The translations under genes and the position numbers were made by a program. Shown piece after piece: positions 51,601 through 62,703 of a stretch of 64,000 nucleotides of DNA. The stretch's first letter is position 1; every line of letters begins with the position of its first letter. Where the stretch lies: positions 38,639,961-38,703,960 of the forward strand of contig CM019217.1 of assembly GCA_009741485.1 (NCBI GenBank), read 5' to 3'. This DNA is from Malurus cyaneus samueli (Eukaryota > Chordata > Aves > Passeriformes > Maluridae). Under the pieces are notes generated by a model that saw nothing but the letters and a program-made list of their open reading frames with translations, made no database searches and was not told where the DNA came from.

Positions 51601-54600
51601 ATCTGTGAATCAGAAGCTGAAAAATGTAAAAATGGTCTTCTTTCCTCTCAAACACCTACTTTTGTAAGTCATTGTAACTTAACATTTGTGAAACTCAAAA
51701 TATGCAGAAATATAAATTCCTAGACTCTTGTACATTCACAATGATGCACAGTGATTCTGGCAGAGTATTTTGTCTTTAAAGCACTTTATCTCACTGGTTG
51801 TTGCAACATTCACACTCTGTGTTTTGGAAGGCTTGTTGATTTTGACTTAACACTCTCAGCTTGCATTTCTGATTTGCCACACAGGCCACTTTGGAATTAA
51901 GAAGGCAGGGATCTCCTGGTGGCTGCTCTGAACATGAATACTCACTGGTGGAAGCAAGGGTAAGTGTTCACTGCGATAGACACCCTATTGACCTGATTTT
52001 AGTATGTGTGCACCATTTATCATGCTTGTGTTTTGAGCATGATCATTGTATTAAAAATTATTATACATTTGGAGTAAATCTGTAGANTATTTTCAAAGTC
52101 TGTTAGATGTAGGCTCCTTTTCCACTATATTATTTTTTCCCATGCAATTTTCTGATCCCTCTCTGATTATTTTTTTTTGTTCAGCAGATAAAACATTCCC
52201 CTTATTCCAGAAATGCAACAAATACTTCATATGGATAGTCACACTTTTGTTGTTTGTACATGAGGTTTTATAGCTTTTGGCCAAATTATCCCCTTGTTCA
52301 CAGTGAAAACAAATTTTGGTCTTTAAATTTGTATGAACTAGATATGAAAATCCATAAATGCTTGTTGGTGATTTTTTTCCTAATAGCAGAGCAATAGTTC
52401 ATTTTTTTTCAATCATGTTTGTGGGAGGTATCTTAGCCATTAGCATGGGTTGGAAGAGCATACAGTGATATTCATTAAAGCAATACAAAAGGTGTATCTG
52501 CAAATTTGTCTTTCCAGAATTTTGAAATGGCTCTGTCAGCCACTCCCATAATTTAGTGAAACAACATGGCACTGGTATTTTTGGCTTTTGAAAAAGCGTT
52601 ATTTATAGTGAATTATATTTATCACTAAGCCAACGTATTTTTCAACACATTTTCAGCTTTACAATATATTTTTCAGTTCAGGGATCATTCTATTTACACT
52701 TGAGGGTGTGTAATTCATATTGGTACTAAGTTTTTTGCCGTGGGCAACATGCTTAGCTGGAAGATAATATTCTTAAAATGGAGAGAGCTGTAAAAACCAC
52801 ATCAACTGCATAATAATTTCTTTAGACTTAATGATTACACAAGGAGAGAAGTGCTGAAAAATAAGGAATGTAAATACTAAATATTTGCATTTTTGTTGTA
52901 ACTGGAAAAACTTACATCCGGAATGAAACTGTGGCCTCTCTAAAATGCCTGGGGTTTCTGCCACTAGCTTCAAGCAGTCAAGAATTCACATCCGAAGTCA
53001 AGAGCTAATGGATTAAAAGCATCACGTATTTTTAACGGAACCACTTCTGAAGATGCTTTTGAAATCCTGCTCTTCTTCTTGACATCAGTTGTATAACAGC
53101 AGTGCACTGAAGCATATTTTTCATTAAAAAATAACCATTCTGAACTCCTTAATTTGCCATGGGTTCATTAAAAAAGAATAAACTGCTTTTATATTGTACG
53201 AGAAATTCTTGAATGAAAAAAAATAAGGGTTTTAAAGTAAACTGAACTGTATGTGACCTCAAGCAAAGGACACAATTGTCACCTGCCAATTCACACTTGC
53301 CACAGATGAACTTTAGGAACCCTGACTGTAGGAGACAGGACATGTGAGCAAAAAACAAACCTGTGCGTGATGCAGGGTTCAAGCTTGTGGTAGATCTCAG
53401 CTGTGTTACTGCTGCCTGACAAGATCTCGTTTGTCTTGTTTGGGCTACAGGAACAGAGAGCATGAATCTTCTTAGCCTATTCCAGTTGCAGAGTGAAGCA
53501 AGCTATCCGAAATTCAGGTTAAGAAAGTCTCAGCTTTGCAGTTTGAGGGCTGGGGGAGAAGCTCAGGGAACACAGACCTACTACTCAGCTTGGATACACA
53601 CTGTTCCTGATGATAATGGACTCTCTGGCAGTCTGCTGTAAACATAAAAAAAACATTGTCAGAGAATATCCTTTTTGTTCCAACTCTGTTTCCTCAGATT
53701 CTTCCACAAAAGAATGCCAGTCTTCCTAGGGGAAGCAGTAAATCACAGAAATTTGCCTGTAATGCTTAAAAAATATTTAACATAATGAAATGGTTTCTTG
53801 GTAAGCTGTTACAGGTGTCATGTAACATCCTGGTTGTATTAACATACAGTTATCTCACACAGACCTGCCTGGGAACAAAAAGGGAATTTAGAAGAGATGT
53901 TTACATTTCATTTGCTGATTTTTCTGATACTGAAGACTCAGTTTTAAATTTATAAAGCTACACTTTTGTTCAAACTATATTATCATTTCATTATGGCAGC
54001 TGATGAACTTAGTGCTCTTTAATGACATTTATTAAAAATTATTTTATATAACACCTGCAGACAATACCACTGTAAGTTTCTGAACACTTACTCAGTGACT
54101 TATTTACTGTCCCTTCCCTTGAGTGCTACAAACCATAACAGCAGGTTTTTCTCTCAGAAATCTTTCATCATTGCCTTGAACTTGTCAAGATGAGTAAGGC
54201 TCTGCCATGCTCTTCTATAATAACATTCATATTTTTAAAGCCACAAAGATATGTCTCTTGAAGGTAGAGACATTTTTTAAGGTTCTTTGGAATAGTCAAA
54301 ATCACTCCTTAATTAAATATGTAAACTCCAAAACCACAATTGTTATCATTTCTAAGAGCCCCTAAAGAAAACAGAGTTGAATACCTTATTTGTTACTTTC
54401 TTTTAGAATGGCATAGTAAATAAACCTCATTTATCCTTACTGTGGAGCGACACCAGGTAAAATCTGCCCTTTTAGCTGCTTTTTAGTCTTTGAACGTTAT
54501 ACCAAATTCACTTTCATATTTATGTTGAATCTAGAGATTGAACACAGTAAATCAAAATTCTGAGGAGGAGACCATCATAGCTGATAAAGTATACTGAAAA

Positions 54601-55175
54601 GAAATTCTTTGTTGAGGATGCATGGAGCTGGCATATAGGGAGCCCCTATAACTGTGATGGCCCAGTCTCATTGCTGACTCTTCAGCTGGGGGGAGACCAC
54701 AATCCATTTCAGCCTGCACCTCTCCCATGACAAATCTGTTCACGTGCTGAATATGAATGGAGTGGGCAGCTTTGTCCTGCTCATGTGAAGTCTCAGACCC
54801 ACAGACAGAAGGTTTGGTTCTCTGAATCAAACAAAGCAGGCAGGGAATACACAGCTGGCTCAGATTTCCAGTGTGTATCAGCATTAATAAACAGCATGCA
54901 TCTTGCTTCTTATATGACCTGGATTAAGAGGCCATTTAGGCTGGAAATCAGGAAATCGGGTAACCTTATTTGGTAAAGATATATAGCTAAGAACTGAAAC
55001 AGTTGTTCTTGGGCTTCAAAAACATAAATAGCTTTATGGGAACAGCAGCAGCTGGCTGTGCCTGGGGTCGTTTCAAGCAAGAAGAGCCATTCCTGGGGAA
55101 AGGACAACATGCCAGCAGCCATTAGATTGAACTCAGTTCTGGGCTGGGCCTTCCTTTCCCTCTCTACCAGGAAAG
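48695..55175. other. 6.5 kb without recognisable genes
   Basis: No exon, RNA or clear transposon was recognised. A single N lies at 52087. A perfect 8-bp stem with 9-base loop is at 52019-52043. The longest frames (104-110 codons, at 51199-51513, 53463-53149 and 54884-54552) carry no domain I know. Confidence 0.5.
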
Positions 55176-55195
55176 NNNNNNNNNNNNNNNNNNNN
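55176..55195. other. Assembly gap of 20 N
   Basis: There are exactly twenty N between ...ctaccaggaaag and cagattactg. The round number suggests a placeholder and not a measured distance. Frames read across it are meaningless. Confidence 0.97.
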
Positions 55196-56635
55196 CAGAT
55201 TACTGTGAGCACACTAGATAAGGCTCTCTAATTATAATTTTAATTGCATCTAAGTGCCATGTTGCGTTCCATTGCATAAAATTCTGCCTGTTTCTCTGAC
55301 AGATGTGAATTCATTCAGCTTGAAAACCTTTCAGAGTTTGAGGTATGTGAGTTCATGGCAGGCATTGCTCTTGCTCCAGATGGCTGCAGCTTTAGGTTTG
55401 TAGCATTTTTAGGAGTTGCTTTTGAGTTCTTCAGATATGGCTCCACATTTTTGAGAACATATGCTAATACAGAACAATGGTATCAGCCAATAGGCAGAAC
55501 CCCCCACTCCCCCCAACCCCAAAATATTTCATTTTTCATTATTTATTTAAACATAAAAGAATGAAAATGGAGAACCTAACAGGATGATTTTGAAAGAGTG
55601 AAAATAGGATGAATGGAATTTAAAAATACAGCATATAGGCAGACGGGAGAGAAATTAGAGTGTTATAGAAAAGTAATATTTTAGTCTATTTTCTTGCAGT
55701 TTGTTCTACAGAGGCTGTTTTTTTTCTGTGGGAATAAAGCAAACAAATGACAAACACCACCATGGTTTTCTAAAAGTGGAATTCAAAGATAATTCCATTA
55801 TTATTTCCATTATTGTGTTTATAAATGCAGATGATAGAAATACTGATCATCTGTACAATATCAATATAATTTCTAAACCCCTCAGCCTTTATTATACTGT
55901 AGTAATAAATTCCTGTCAAGTTTGAAAATGTGATTTTGCCATGTAAAAAATGAGAAACTGAGGTAGAGAAAGGGGGAGCCCTACAGGACAAAAATGTTGT
56001 CAGTTTGGTAGGGAGTTGATTAAGTGTACTCTTACAAGGAGGAGAATATAAGGTAAAGGAATTCTTCTTTTAGAGAGTGTCTGGAGGCAATGGGGCTTTT
56101 ATATTTTCAGTGAAAGATTTTGAGAAAGAAATTACTTTGTTAGGTTGTCTTAAAATGCTTTCTGACTTATGGGAATATGTCCCATTTATCAACTGTATAT
56201 TCCTGCTATTTTCATCTCTCCCCTTTTGAGCTACACTAGGATAAGCCCCAATAACGACCCTGCATTTACTTGCTCCAGGGAGTTTTGCTGCTCCACATAA
56301 TGCTTTTCACCATTTAATGATACGATTTGGCTTACATTTTTACCTTATCCTTTTCCTCTTTACTTTGTAATGTATTGACTATTGTATTATACAATTCTTG
56401 TATAAGATTGTACATATATACAAAAGCAGACTTTGAATTCTTTCAGGTATGGCAGGAGATCCCTTAGCTAATCTGAATTATTGTCGTCCAGCTGATTTCT
56501 TCTCCCTGCTCCACCTCATCTGTCTTCCTAGGAAGTTTTTAAGGTTTTAATTCTTTAATTTTGTCGGGAGGTACATGCTTTACTTAAGAACTTCAGGTAA
56601 AAGAAAAATACATACAACATTAATACTTAGTTCAT
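55196..56635. other. Unannotated AT-rich DNA
   Basis: No gene is recognised. Bases 55500-55520 hold three C runs (6, 6 and 4), one short of a standard G-quadruplex on the minus strand. Confidence 0.5.
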
Positions 56636-57333
56636 AAAATCACAGAATCACAAAGTGGTAAGTTTGGAGGGGACCACTGGATGTCTTCCTCTTCATAATT
56701 TTTTCTCATTGGGTTTTAAACACACTCAGATCACCCATGAGCCTTCTCTTTTCTCAGCTGAGGGTCCCAGCTCTCTCAGCCCATAGAAGAGATGTTCCAG
56801 TCTCTTAAACATCTTTGCAGTCATGTGTTGGACTCACACAAACAAGTCCTTGTTTGTATTTGCTGAGAAGCCCAGAACTTGCACTCAGCACTTGAGATGT
56901 GGACTCATCTTTGCTGAGAAAGAGGAATAATCACCGTAGAGGAAGGATCCTTAGGCAGTTTGGAGTACTGTTGGCCTATCTTTGCTTCAAGGGTGTACTG
57001 CTGGCTTCTGTTGTTGTCCCCCAGGACACTGAGGCCCCTAGGAAAGCTGCTTTCCAGCTGGTGAGCCCCCAGGATACACAGGTGCTTGGGGATATTCCTG
57101 CCTGTGTGCAGGACCCTGCATTTTTCATTGAACTGCATGATGCTCCTGTCAGCCATTCTCTAGCTTGTCCAGATCCCTCTGCAAGATGGCACAACTATCT
57201 GGCATATCTGCTTCTCCTCCCTGTTTTGTACCCTCTGTGAGCTTGCTGAGGCTGCTCTCTGTCACATTGTCCGGGTCATCAGTGAAGATGTTGAATAGCC
57301 TTGGGCCCATTAGTGAGCCCAACATTGTAAAAT
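56636..57333 (-). pseudogene. 5'-truncated CR1 LINE with dead reverse transcriptase
   Basis: The element reads on the minus strand from about 57333 to its 3' end near 56636 (plus strand: aaaatcacagaatcacaaag, the CR1 terminal repeat in reverse). The minus frame 57370-57149 carries the block GPRLFNIF (residues 22-29) that precedes the catalytic core of CR1 ORF2. Where the family has a FADDTKLG-type catalytic motif, this copy reads LTEGTKQG (44-51), so the metal-binding Asp pair is gone. The next piece (57156-56905, minus) continues the same protein in a different phase (FNEKCRVLHTGRN, residues 9-21), showing a frameshift. The region around 56765-56850 (ctctctcagcccatagaag) matches the CR1 part further downstream. 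It cannot make a working enzyme. Confidence 0.85.
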
Positions 57334-57359
57334 CGAGGTAAGAAACATTCACAGTTCGC

Positions 57360-57541
57360 CCCTCATTCACTTGCCCAGGGAAGTGGTGGAGTCACTGTCG
57401 TGGAGGTGTTTAAAAAAAGACTGGATGAGGCACTCAGTGCCATGGTTTAGTTGATGAGGTGATGTTAGGTCACAGGTTGGACTCAATGATCTCAAAGATC
57501 TTTTCCAACCTTGTTTATTCTGTGGTTCTGTGATTCTATAT
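57360..57541 (+). mobile_element. CR1 LINE 3' end, plus strand
   Basis: The order cccagggaagtggtggagtc, ggaggtgtttaaaaaaagac, tggatgaggcactcagtgcc, catggtttagttgatgagg, ggttggactcaatgatctc, ttttccaacc and a ttctgtggttctgtgattc end is the classic CR1 3' terminus, well preserved. It is strongly 5'-truncated and non-coding. It abuts the minus-strand CR1 at 56636-57333 so that the two 5'-truncated ends face each other across about 25 bp. Confidence 0.92.
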
Positions 57542-60500
57542 AGGCTTCCCAGTGTAGAAGGATATCTGCCTGCTCAAGTGTGATTGTCCTTTCTGAATCC
57601 AGAATGACTATTCCCAATCAGTTTCTTGAGCTTCATGTGTTTGGAAATACTTTCCAGGAGTATTTTTAACTATAAAAGAGGAGTTAACAAGGCAGATTTT
57701 ATCTGTGTTACTCTCTTCTGCATATTTCACATATAGGTCACAAGGTAAGAAAGTAGTTTTCTATTAGAGGGTGTCTTTTCTTATAGGAAAACTTGTCAGA
57801 CAATAATAGTTAATTTTTCCAGTGTTCTGTAGTTTGTTGAAGATATTATCAGAAGATAACTACAACAATATGGACACAAAGAAGGAATAGGAAAATACAG
57901 ATACTTTTCAATCAGTGCCTCAGTATTTTTTTAAATGTCATCACCAAAATTAAACAACACAATTATCTCAAATAGCTGGGCTCTGTAGCGCCATTACTTG
58001 GGCATATTTTAGTTTGGGGACAATCTGTCAGCCATGACCACTGTTCTCTCAGCAAATGTGTCTGGATTATAGTTCATAACAACTTGAAAAGCAAAGAGGA
58101 AAATTGATGTGGCTGATTGTTACAGAGGTAATGTTAAGCACTTGGCTGGGCTGCTTAAATTAGGAGTTGCTCTGGCCTTTGCATCTAGAGAGAAAAGAGA
58201 AAAACAAGCATCTTCTGAGGGTATTTTTGTTCCTAGGCAAACTGGGTTGCTTCCTTTGCAGACTTTCTCTCAGCAGATGTTAAGAGCCACGAATGCTCTC
58301 CACATTGCAGTGAAGTTCTCAAAAGCCTAGAAGCTGGAAGGAGAAAATACAGCCTCTGTTGAAATGAGGGATATAAATGTTAAACATGCTTAACATATGG
58401 CTTCAGCCATATCATTGCTGCACACTGCTGCCTCACGTGCCCACAAACAGTCACTCGTTAAGGGAGGCATTACTGCTGTGTTGGGATCCCTGTGTGAAAC
58501 CTGAATGACTTCAGAGCATCTCTGCATAAGCCTGCAGCAGAGCTGGCTGCAGAATTAAAGGGAAGGAGACTCAAACTGTACAGGTAGAAAGCAGCATCAC
58601 TTTAGGGCCCCCCAGAATAACGTGCTTCTCTCGTGAATGCTTAATTGAGAAAGAGGGTGTTCAGTAATAGTGTGAAAAATAGAACTTTAAAGAAACAGAG
58701 TGAGATGTCTGAGAGTCTGTAACAACCTTTGTTTTCTACCTCTCAAGCTGACCATTGGATACCCATTTGAAGTACAAAAAAAAAATTAATATTCAGTCTC
58801 TTCTATTTTGTCACAGTCTAAGAGGGACTATTTCCTGTCTCTGCATTAGAATTTATTAATGAGCAGCCCTAAGATTTTAACACTATATACCAGGAGGAAC
58901 CAATATAACCTCAAGCCTTCAAATATCACACTTCTCCTCAGAATACTTTAATTTCTTTGTCAATAACCAGGGAATTGATTCTGACCTCAAGTTTAGGCAA
59001 GGAATTTTTATAGATTTAATGTTTCTTGATAAACTGAGGTAGATATAGATTGTGGTGGTGTCCTTTCCTGTTCACATGAAGAACAGATATTTGTTTTTTA
59101 GATGTCTGGGTTTTGTAATATATAGTACATGACTGGCAAGTGCACTACAAAAATAAGTCAATGAAAGATTTATGTCATAGACATAAGTATTAGGTCATTC
59201 TCCAGTTTTCATGAGATGGCTGAGTAAATGAATTTTCTGTCATGGATATCCACTTAGGCCAGACTCCTCAGGAAGGGACATAACTCAGTCTTCTCTGTAG
59301 GCGTATTTCTGTATAATATGAGACAAATTGTGGCTTTGGCTTAGCCGAGCCAAGTAAAACTTTGTCTGTGCCTACTGATTCTATAGCTCAGTTTCATCCC
59401 TACAAACTTTAAATATCTAACCAAGATGTTTAAGTTGAGAAAGAACTTGTCCTCTGCTCCTTCTGTATACTTTGGTGATGTAGCAAGAGGCCCTCAGGGA
59501 GCGACTCCCATAGAGGCAGGTGATGTTTGTGTTCCTTTGATAACATGGAGTCTGGGTAGCTACCCTCAGCTCAAGGCATTTAATTAGATGTGGGTTGGAA
59601 AAATTATTAGCTAAATACTAATTGATTGATAGGGATGATTAATTTAAATTTACAGGCCTTAAACTCCTTCCTGTGTCATATTATGGTTTCAGTAGGAAGA
59701 GTGTCCTCGGGTTAAAATAACTGATAGTTTGGGCTGAGGACCCTGGCAGCAACTTTCAGCACTTGTGGCTTGATTCACAATTCTTGCTTTTGGGTAAGTG
59801 TTTCTTTTTTTTTGTTTTTTTTTTGTTTGTTTGTGTTGTTGTTTGTTTTGTTTGTTTGGGGTTGTTTTGTATGGGTTGTTTTTGGTTTTGTTTTTGTTTT
59901 TTTTAAATTTTTCTGTGAATTCTGTAACTACGGGTGACAAAATGGTGAGGTAGGTGAATAGAACTGCTTGTTTTCTATTTTGTCTTGTTTGCTTGAATTG
60001 TTTCTTTAATTCAAAAGATGCATGCTGACAAGCCTGTTCACACAGAGGGACTCTCCCTACATTCCTATAAATCAATGTCTAAACCTGGGAAAGGGTAACA
60101 TTTCAGGTACATTCCTCTTTCTAGCTTCCTTTACTGGCCACTTCCCACAGCTCCCCAGTAAAATTTTGTAGGATATAGGAAATCAACTGCAATTTCAGTT
60201 TTGTGTAAAAAAGAGGGAAAAAAATGTAAAATGCCCTACAAAGAACTCATGCCCAGGGTTGTAGACTCGGTTTTGGAAAAGTGTCAATGATGGAAGAGCA
60301 GTTCTGAGGTTCCTTACTCTCTCACCTTTTAGCTTTTTTGAGGAGCTGGGGATATTGGCAAAGGGACAGATACGGTAGGTTGTATCCTGGGGATCTCCAG
60401 AACATGGCCTCAGTTTCAAACCAATGAAGTTATCTGAGCTCCCTGTTCCCTTCTTACAGGACTTACATAGCCAAAGTAGAGGATTTGGTCATGCCAAATA

Positions 60501-61613
60501 TGATACTTGGCACCACACAAAGAGAAACACCAATGCAAAAAGTTGGTCGCTGGCTTGATGGTGCGCAATACAGAGCTCATGCTTTTAAGACAAAAAAATA
60601 CCAAAAAGGGCTTAGTTCTGCCCAAATCTGAGCACTGCTCTTCAAGTTAATATGCTGTTCAAATCACTGCCTCTCTTCTATTTCTTATAATTACCTAGGT
60701 TTATGTTGAGTAAAGTTTCTGGAAACAAAATCACTGTAAATCTGTGGCTTTTTTTAGTCAAATTTGCAGCTGTTAGAATGACTAAAGTTACTGTTTCTAA
60801 GGGCAACCTATTCTCTCTTCACTTTTTTCTTTTTTTAAAGCCATCTTTCCCCAGTTGTTTAGCCATAAATGGGGGTGGTGGGAGAATCTCATTTAAGCTT
60901 GCCTTCCCAGCCCACTGCTTTGAATTTTTAATGATGACAGCTAAATAATAAACGCTCTCCAAAGATAACAAAATCACAGTAACATTCTGATGGCTTCTTT
61001 GTAGTCTGCTATGGAAACAAACATCTGTGAAAGATGATTTCCTTTAATGCTGCCTGATGAAGATGACCTTTAGAGTTATCACAAAAACAATGCTTTAACC
61101 ACCTTCAGAGGAGTAAAAGGCAGACATTTGCATGGTAAATATTTTAACTACTGTGGGGAAAAATATCCAAAAAGTGATGATGTAATAGTTGGAAATTGGA
61201 TGCTAGGAATTTCTCAAAATTTAAATTGTTACATTTTGTGTCCATGTTCAGTAAGTAATAGCAGCAAAAAGGAATAACTCAAAAATACCAAATACATAGG
61301 ATTTTGAATAGGCCCTTGCAGTATTTCATCTGCAAATTGAGAGAGAACAACATTTAAACAAATATTAAATATTAAATATGAAATAAAAAGTAACTAAGAC
61401 TTGATAAGCTGTGCAAAATAATGGCTGTAATACAGACTAAAGGAACTTATGCCAGAGTAGTTCCAGGGCAGCAGCTGGAAGTACACTGAGTGATGGTGAT
61501 AAGGGCTTATGCAAACTAGCAAATGTCTTGTGAAAAATTTCCTAGGTTAAGCTGAAATGGGAAGCAGAGTTTACAGAAGATTTCTGTAAAACACAGTCTA
61601 TGGAAGAGTCTAG
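57542..61613. other. Unannotated DNA with a T/G-rich tract
   Basis: No gene is recognised in 4 kb. The main structure is the T/G simple tract at 59800-59907. The 128-codon minus frame 60075-59689 owes its Lys/Asn/Gln/Thr-rich middle to that tract and is not a gene. A 73-codon frame at 58109-58330 has no known domain. Confidence 0.5.
59800..59907 (+). repeat. T/G low-complexity tract (gttt-type)
   Basis: About 108 bases of T runs interspersed with single or paired G (gtttgtttg, gttgttg, ggggttg units). It is degenerate simple sequence with strong strand asymmetry. Confidence 0.92.
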
Positions 61614-61618
61614 GGAAG
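61614..61618 (+). repeat. Target-site duplication, left copy (ggaag)
   Basis: The five bases just before the LTR start are ggaag and are repeated exactly just after its end (62444-62448). Confidence 0.8.
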
Positions 61619-62443
61619 TGTCTTGGGTTGATTTTTTGGTGCCAGTTTTTTTCTGTATTCCTTTTCCGTTGCCATATACGCCAAAAAAGATGATTGTATC
61701 TTTAAAATGTAACCCAGAAGAAGGAGCAGGGGCTGCTGGGAAGCCGCAGCGGACAGTTTAACGGCCAGGGCTGCCGCGTGATCTGGCTGCTCGAGCTGCG
61801 CTCGCTCTCTCTCTGCTTCTTGTCGTGGGAGTCGCTCGCTTGCTGTGTGGAGCAGAGTTACAGTGTCGCAGTTTCTGCTGGCTCAGTTTGTTGGCTTCGG
61901 AGGCTTTTCCTCGAACATCCCCTCTGCGTCTCCTGCTGCTCCTCGGGCAGTCCCGCCAAGGGAGGGGCCTCATGGCTCCATTCCGTCCGGGATTCCGGGG
62001 GCGGACCGGGCTGGCAGCGAAGGCACGCCGAGCCCTCTGATTCATCATTCACTGGGAAGCTGGGACTGCGGTACCGTTCTTTTCTTTCCGTTGTTTTTTT
62101 TTCCTTTTGCCACTGTTACAAGAACCACCACGTGGGTTTTCCTTTTGTTTCTTTTTCCCGGGGAAGGAGTCGCTGCTTGCTGCGTGGCAGGTTTTTTTTT
62201 TTGTTTGAATATCTGCCAGTTACTTTTTATCTGTATCCTTGTTATCTAACAGTTACTCTCTATCTGTGTCCTGTGGGCACTGTGTTTTTATTAATAAAAC
62301 TACCTTTTTTCTCTTCACCTTTTCTTGCCCAGCATCTATTTCTTGTTGGTGGAAAAAAAAAATTATCAAATTTATTTTCATTTCAGAGGGAACGTTTCCC
62401 TGTAACGTTTTCTCTCTGAAAACATTGTCTCAAAACCGAAACA
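61619..62443 (+). mobile_element. Solo LTR of an endogenous retrovirus, probably ERVL-like
   Basis: The 825-bp segment starts tgtcttgg and ends ccgaaaca, giving the TG...CA edges of a retroviral LTR with a short imperfect inverted repeat (tgt...aca). It is flanked by a perfect 5-bp direct repeat, ggaag. Five-base duplications are usual for ERVL-type elements, while alpha- and beta-type ones usually leave six. Inside are a TATA-like tttaaaatg (61701-61709), a CpG-rich middle (about 61740-62080), and AATAAA (62293-62298) before a T-rich U5. No primer-binding site or viral gene follows, so recombination between two LTRs removed the body. The open frame 61778-62419 (213 codons) has no viral or host domain I know and overlaps other open phases. 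It is a by-product of composition. Subfamily assignment needs a repeat library. Confidence 0.8.
62293..62298 (+). terminator. Polyadenylation signal of the solo LTR
   Basis: AATAAA within ttattaataaaactacc, followed by a T-rich stretch, about 145 bp before the LTR end. This position fits the R/U5 border. Confidence 0.65.
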
Positions 62444-62448
62444 GGAAG
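62444..62448 (+). repeat. Target-site duplication, right copy (ggaag)
   Basis: Exact repeat of 61614-61618, directly after the ...aaaca end of the LTR. Confidence 0.8.
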
Positions 62449-62580
62449 TATCATATTTCAAGGGGAAAAAAAAATTCAAATATTTCAATTTAACTTTATT
62501 ACTTGTTTTTACTGAAATCCAGTTATATTTGCACATAGGCAACATTATGCAAACATATCAACAAAATTCCACATAATATT

Positions 62581-62703
62581 GATAGAATGTTAAGGGTTTG
62601 GAAGGGACCTTAAAGATCATCTAGTCCCAACTCCCTGTCCCATGGGCAGGGACACCTCCTACTACACCAGGTTGCTCAAAGCTTTATCCAATCTGACAGT
62701 GGA
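62581..62703 (-). mobile_element. CR1 LINE 3' end remnant, minus strand
   Basis: The plus strand reads gatagaatgttaagggtttg, then gaagggaccttaaagatcat, ctagtcccaactccctgtcc, catgggcagggacacctcc and accaggttgctcaaagc. This is the reverse complement of a common avian CR1 3' end, better preserved than the copy at 2238-2340. It is non-coding and 5'-truncated near 62703. It lies about 130 bp to the right of the solo LTR and has no structural link to it. Confidence 0.9.

Noticed and set aside
52019..52043. Hairpin (8-bp perfect stem, 9-base loop) as a terminator or small RNA
   Set aside because: Stems of this size are expected by chance in 64 kb, and it is too short for a microRNA precursor.
54936..54955. 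CR1-like block (aggctggaaatcaggaaa)
   Set aside because: The similarity covers fewer than 20 bases and the flanks do not continue it.
55500..55520. Second G-quadruplex motif on the minus strand
   Set aside because: Only three C runs (6, 6 and 4) are present, so a standard four-run quadruplex is not met.
56636..57541. Back-to-back CR1 as one twin-primed (5'-inverted) insertion
   Set aside because: Both halves carry their own 3' terminal sequence, whereas a twin-primed copy would have only one.
59689..60075. 128-codon Lys/Asn/Gln-rich minus frame
   Set aside because: Its middle is the translation of the T/G simple tract.
61778..62419. 213-codon frame as a protein gene
   Set aside because: It lies wholly inside the solo LTR, crosses its polyadenylation signal, overlaps other open phases and has no known domain.
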